From: DASQDN01 sp035630195 | GTDB taxonomy: Bacteria > Acidobacteriota > Terriglobia > Bryobacterales > Bryobacteraceae | Assembly (NCBI GenBank): GCA_035630195.1 | Contig: DASQLD010000659.1 | Location: 1-9,076, forward strand | Direction: 5' to 3' | Length of the DNA: 9,076 nt | Part shown: positions 6,603 to 9,076 of the stretch, piece by piece | How positions within the stretch are numbered: position 1 is the first letter of the stretch | Layout of the letters: every line of letters begins with the position of its first letter | The notes under the pieces: generated by a model | What the model was told of the DNA's origin: nothing | What the model saw: the letters and a program-made list of their open reading frames with translations, nothing else | Databases searched by the model: none | Position numbers and translations under genes: made by a program

Positions 6603-6604
6603 GA

Positions 6605-6618
6605 ATTGTGCGCACAAT
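6605..6618. repeat. Perfect 14-bp palindrome over the haloperoxidase start codon
   Basis: ATTGTGCGCACAAT is its own reverse complement and contains the GTG start codon (6608-6610), directly after the ribosome site. It could be an operator or a small mRNA hairpin hiding the start; chance is also possible. No partner copy was noticed elsewhere in the window. Confidence 0.5.
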
Positions 6619-8158
6619 CAATGAAACCCTGAGGTCCGCAAGCGCCGGCAAGGCTGCCACGATCTGCCTGTCAGTGAGTCTGGCGATGGTCTTCCCGTGC
6701 CCCGCTGAAGCGGATGCTGTCACCGATTGGAATTTAAATGCCGCAGAGGCCGCACTTGCCGCATGCTTCGAACCGCCTGGCTCGAACGACCCGGCGCACG
6801 AATCGCGTATGTACGCGATGATGCACATAGCTATTCACGACGCGCTAAACGCAATTGACCGCCGGTTCCGCCCATATGTCTATGACGTTCAGGGGCCGAC
6901 TGGGGCCTCTCGCGAGGCCGCGGTCGCATCGGCCGCCCGCAATGTGCTCGTGCCGGTTATTAGTGAGCTTCCGTTCACGCCGGCATGCGTACAGGCCGGC
7001 ATCGCCAGCGTCGAAGCCGACTATTCCGCCGCTATTGCGGCACTCCCGAATAATGCAGCTAGAATGCAAGGCATCCTGGTAGGGCAGTCTGCCGCGGCCG
7101 CCATCAATGCCTTGCGGGCCGGGGATGGCGCGGACGAGCCACTGGCGGATTTCGATTATGAGGAAGGCACGGAACCTGGACAGTTTCGGTTCGTACCCGG
7201 CTTTGATTTCGCTGCGGGCCAGGCATGGTCTCGTGTCACTCCATTTGTGCTCAGACAGGGCTCGCAGTTCCGTCCGGGCCCTCCACCCCCGATAGGCAGC
7301 CCACAATACGCTGCCAGCTTCAACGAGTTAAAGGGACTCGGCGGCGACGGAGTGACGACACCCAGCGCGCGCACGCCAGAGCAAACCCAGATGGCCCTGT
7401 TCTGGATCGAAAGCTCGCCGCTGACGTGGAACCGCATCGCGAGGAACGTTTCGGTCACCCGAGGACTGGATCTGTGGGAGAAAGCAAGGCTGTTTGCTTT
7501 GCTCAATCTCGCGGTAGCCGATGGCTACATCACCCACTTCGACACCAAGTATCACTACAAAACCTGGCGCCCGGTCACTGCGGTTCACCTGGCCGACAGC
7601 GATGGCAATCCCGACACCCTGGGAGATCCGACGTGGACTCCGCTACAGCAGAACTACCCGACACCTGAGTACGACTCAGGCCACAGCGTTGCAGGCGGCG
7701 CGGCGGAGCAGGTCCTGCGCGAGTTCTTCGGGACCGACAATATCGGCTTCACCATCTGTAGCCAGACGCTACCGGCCGGGCAGAGGTGCACGGATCCATC
7801 GCCTGTCTTACGCTCCTACACGAGCTTTTCCCAGGCGGCGCAGGAGAACGCTTTTTCGCGGATTCTCTCCGGCCTGCACTTCCGCCATTCGGTCGAAACG
7901 GGTGTTCAACACGGTCGAAGAATCGGTAATCGTGCCGTCAGTATGTCCCTCCTGCCTGCTGTGGTCACTCTTGGCGATGTTAACGCCAATGGTGTCGTGG
8001 ACTGTGCGGATATCGGGATGGTTATGGCAGCGTTCGGCAGACAGCCCGGTCAGCCGGGGTGGGATCCCCGCGCCGACGTTGAGACGGACGGGATCATCGA
8101 CATTCGCGATCTCGCGTTTGTATCGCAAAAACTTCCGGCCGGCACACAGTGTCAATAG
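6608..8158 (+). CDS. Exported vanadium-dependent haloperoxidase with C-terminal dockerin module
   Basis: A 516-residue enzyme of the vanadium haloperoxidase/PAP2 superfamily, expected to oxidise halides with hydrogen peroxide (family knowledge). A signal peptide occupies about 1-36 (hydrophobic 16-30, CPAEA before the cut). The three vanadate-site motifs are all present. K-x6-RP is Lys314...Arg321-Pro322 in KYHYKTWRP. The PSGH motif appears as DSGH at 356-359, with Ser, Gly and the axial-type His intact and Pro replaced by Asp. SR-x5-H is Ser417-Arg418...His424. After the catalytic domain, residues 456-509 form a dockerin: a first loop DVNANGVVDCAD (457-468) and a second DVETDGIIDIRD (490-501), each with the D-x-(N/E)-x-(D/N)-G-x2-D-x2-D calcium pattern. 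The start at GTG 6608 is chosen for its GGAGG; ATG 6557 would add 17 basic residues before the signal peptide. It is followed after 39 bp by a cohesin gene. A phosphatase activity of the same fold cannot be excluded. Confidence 0.9.
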   Translation: MRTINETLRSASAGKAATICLSVSLAMVFPCPAEADAVTDWNLNAAEAALAACFEPPGSNDPAHESRMYAMMHIAIHDALNAIDRRFRPYVYDVQGPTGASREAAVASAARNVLVPVISELPFTPACVQAGIASVEADYSAAIAALPNNAARMQGILVGQSAAAAINALRAGDGADEPLADFDYEEGTEPGQFRFVPGFDFAAGQAWSRVTPFVLRQGSQFRPGPPPPIGSPQYAASFNELKGLGGDGVTTPSARTPEQTQMALFWIESSPLTWNRIARNVSVTRGLDLWEKARLFALLNLAVADGYITHFDTKYHYKTWRPVTAVHLADSDGNPDTLGDPTWTPLQQNYPTPEYDSGHSVAGGAAEQVLREFFGTDNIGFTICSQTLPAGQRCTDPSPVLRSYTSFSQAAQENAFSRILSGLHFRHSVETGVQHGRRIGNRAVSMSLLPAVVTLGDVNANGVVDCADIGMVMAAFGRQPGQPGWDPRADVETDGIIDIRDLAFVSQKLPAGTQCQ

Positions 8159-8197
8159 TCAGGCGCGGTAGTCACACCATTGCACATTGGGGGAAAT

Positions 8198-8758
8198 ATG
8201 AAACGGATCTTCTGGGCTGTATCACTTCTTGTATTTCGCGATGTCGCATCGGCGGCGACCATTCTTATCGACCCCGCCTCGAGCACGACGTCTGTCGGGG
8301 GCGCCGCCAATGTCGCCATTCAGGTGACAGATGTGAATGACCTATATGCGTACCAGTTCGACCTGTCTTTCGATCCGACAGTCCTGTCGATAACGGGTGT
8401 AAGCGAAGGCGGATTCCTTTCGAGTGGAGGTAGCACGTTCTTCTTTCCAGGCACGATCGACAACGCTTTGGGAACTCTTTCGCTCACGGCTGGAGCCCTC
8501 GAGGGCCCCGTATCGGGGGTCAACGGAGGCGGAATCCTTGCGATGGTTCAGTTCACTGGCGTCGGATTCGGAACAAGTCCCGTTACTCTCTCGAACGTCG
8601 TGCTGCTCGATTCAGCAGGCGGAGACATAGCCGCCGCTACCATCCAGAACGGGTCAGTGACGGTTGTACCGGAGCCTATGTCAGGGATGCTCTTGGGAGC
8701 GGGAGTGCTGGCGGGGGTGATTGTTCGGGCGTACCGCGGGAGCTTGCAGCGGAGTTGA
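8198..8758 (+). CDS. Exported cohesin-domain protein with PEP-CTERM sorting tail
   Basis: A 186-residue protein in three parts. A signal peptide covers 1-19/20 (MKRIFWAVSLLVF ... ASAA). Residues ~21-156 are a beta-rich cohesin-like domain: ILIDPASSTTSVGGAANVAI, then YAYQFDLSFDPTVLSITGV (49-67), GTLSLTAGAL, and GILAMVQFTGVG (112-123), closing with IQNGSVTV. This is the usual cohesin order, with the strand 'A-YQFDLSFDP-VL' as the best landmark. Residues 157-186 are a PEP-CTERM signal: VPEP, a hydrophobic helix (about 161-176), and a basic tail with three Arg. Such proteins are processed by an exosortase at the inner membrane (family knowledge); no exosortase gene is in the window. The ATG at 8198 has GGGGGA upstream; an in-frame TTG at 8180 is disfavoured. 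Lying 39 bp after the dockerin-bearing enzyme, it is the likely docking partner (inference). Confidence 0.86.
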   Translation: MKRIFWAVSLLVFRDVASAATILIDPASSTTSVGGAANVAIQVTDVNDLYAYQFDLSFDPTVLSITGVSEGGFLSSGGSTFFFPGTIDNALGTLSLTAGALEGPVSGVNGGGILAMVQFTGVGFGTSPVTLSNVVLLDSAGGDIAAATIQNGSVTVVPEPMSGMLLGAGVLAGVIVRAYRGSLQRS

Positions 8759-8768
8759 GGGTGGACTT

Positions 8769-8813
8769 AGCTTGCTCTGGTCTCACAGGTTTCGGCTAAT
8801 CGAGCGAGTTTTT
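8769..8813 (+). terminator. Possible rho-independent terminator after the cohesin gene
   Basis: AGCTTGCTC (8769-8777) can pair with GAGCGAGTT (8802-8810), nine pairs with two G-T wobbles, followed by a T-run (8809-8813). The loop of 24 bases is long for a terminator, so this is tentative. Its position just after the cohesin stop fits the end of a two-gene unit. Confidence 0.3.
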
Positions 8814-8997
8814 ATCAGAACGGTCTCGTCCTGCTCGAACAGCCCTCGACCTTTTGAAGTGGCGGCCGCTGCCTTGAAGACAGACATTGCGCTTCCTCGC
8901 GGGATGTTTGCCGCTCAGCGGTCGCTGGCCGATCACCACTAGTCATCTGTATCTGAAATATCTTTACTAATAATATTGGCAAGTGCATACTAAGCGT
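8814..8997. other. Gene-free stretch turning AT-rich before a transposase start
   Basis: I see no supported gene here; the short open frames on both strands show no domain, codon pattern or ribosome site. From about 8941 the sequence becomes clearly AT-rich (TATCTTTACTAATAATATTG), unlike the rest of the window. This would suit the left end of an insertion sequence, but without the right end the terminal repeats cannot be identified. Confidence 0.4.
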
Positions 8998-9076
8998 ATG
9001 CCGCTCCCCCCAGCGCCCAAGTTGGTCTTGACCCAAGCAGCGCGTAAGCGACTGGAGGCGATTCGGCAAGGCCGCA
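8998..9076 (+). CDS. Start of a probable IS630-type transposase (cut by window edge)
   Basis: Only 26 complete codons are visible: MPLPPAPKLVLTQAARKR followed by LEAIRQGR. The run 'L-x-L-T-x-x-x-R-x-x-L-E-x-I-x-x-G' is like the opening of IS630-family transposases and their helix-turn-helix domain (LTxxxRxxLExLxRS...). The preceding AT-rich stretch fits an element boundary. No good ribosome site is seen. The catalytic DDE residues would lie beyond the right edge, so this could also be another HTH protein. Confidence 0.5.
   Translation, partial: MPLPPAPKLVLTQAARKRLEAIRQGR
8998..9076 (+). mobile_element. Possible left end of an IS630-like insertion sequence
   Basis: Inferred from the transposase-like N-terminus and the sharp AT-rich stretch just upstream. 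The true outer boundary is not determined; it may lie between about 8940 and 8998. The right part and the inverted repeat partner are outside the window. Confidence 0.35.

Noticed and set aside
6323..6607. Upstream extension of the haloperoxidase frame
   Set aside because: It runs antisense into the regulator gene and lacks ribosome sites. The signal peptide begins just after the GTG at 6608. ATG 6557 remains a weak alternative.
8721..9069. Short open frames on both strands after the cohesin gene
   Set aside because: No ribosome sites, domains or plausible codon use; they overlap each other and the cohesin 3' end.
1..9076. CRISPR arrays, tRNA or rRNA genes
   Set aside because: No regularly spaced long direct repeats and no tRNA-like or rRNA-like sequence was seen on reading the window.

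Overview
The window looks like a moderately GC-rich chromosomal piece from a soil-type bacterium. My best guess is an Acidobacteriota member of the Solibacter/Bryobacter kind. That rests on protein style: a winged-helix + STAND ATPase + TPR regulator with an N-terminal domain I associate with that group, PEP-CTERM sorting, and a groE locus with an unusual HTH neighbour. No taxonomic marker longer than part of GroEL is present, so the placement is inference.

Left part (1-2224, all on the minus strand): a compact five-gene run reading small two-helix membrane protein -> secreted protein with a C-terminal coiled coil -> soluble protein of unknown function -> groES -> groEL (cut off by the window edge). 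The first two genes overlap by ATGA, the third ends one base before the groES ATG, and a good sigma70-type promoter (TTGACA-18-GATAAT) lies upstream of the whole run. The chaperonin genes therefore appear to be the distal part of an operon that begins with two envelope-type proteins. A divergent HTH regulator gene (2420-3295) faces it, and an inverted repeat TTAAC-N8-GTTAA covers the -10 box of the groE-operon promoter.

Middle (3296-6480): a small DUF4242-type protein on the plus strand converges on, and overlaps by 14 bp, a large minus-strand gene for a 903-residue regulator (winged-helix-like N-terminus, P-loop STAND ATPase, TPR C-terminus).

Right part (6481-8758): divergent from that regulator is a two-gene plus-strand unit. 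The first gene encodes an exported vanadium-dependent haloperoxidase with its full set of vanadate-binding and catalytic residues and a C-terminal two-repeat dockerin module. The second, 39 bp downstream, encodes an exported cohesin-like domain ending in a PEP-CTERM sorting tail (VPEP + hydrophobic helix + basic tail). The simplest reading is a minimal, non-cellulosomal cohesin-dockerin pair in which a haloperoxidase is docked onto a partner processed at the cell envelope. The gap between regulator and enzyme carries three TTCAC(A/T) repeats one helical turn apart, and a perfect 14-bp palindrome covers the enzyme's GTG start. This is the most novel-looking system in the window.

Right edge (8759-9076): a possible terminator, an AT-rich stretch, and the first 26 codons of what looks like an IS630-type transposase.
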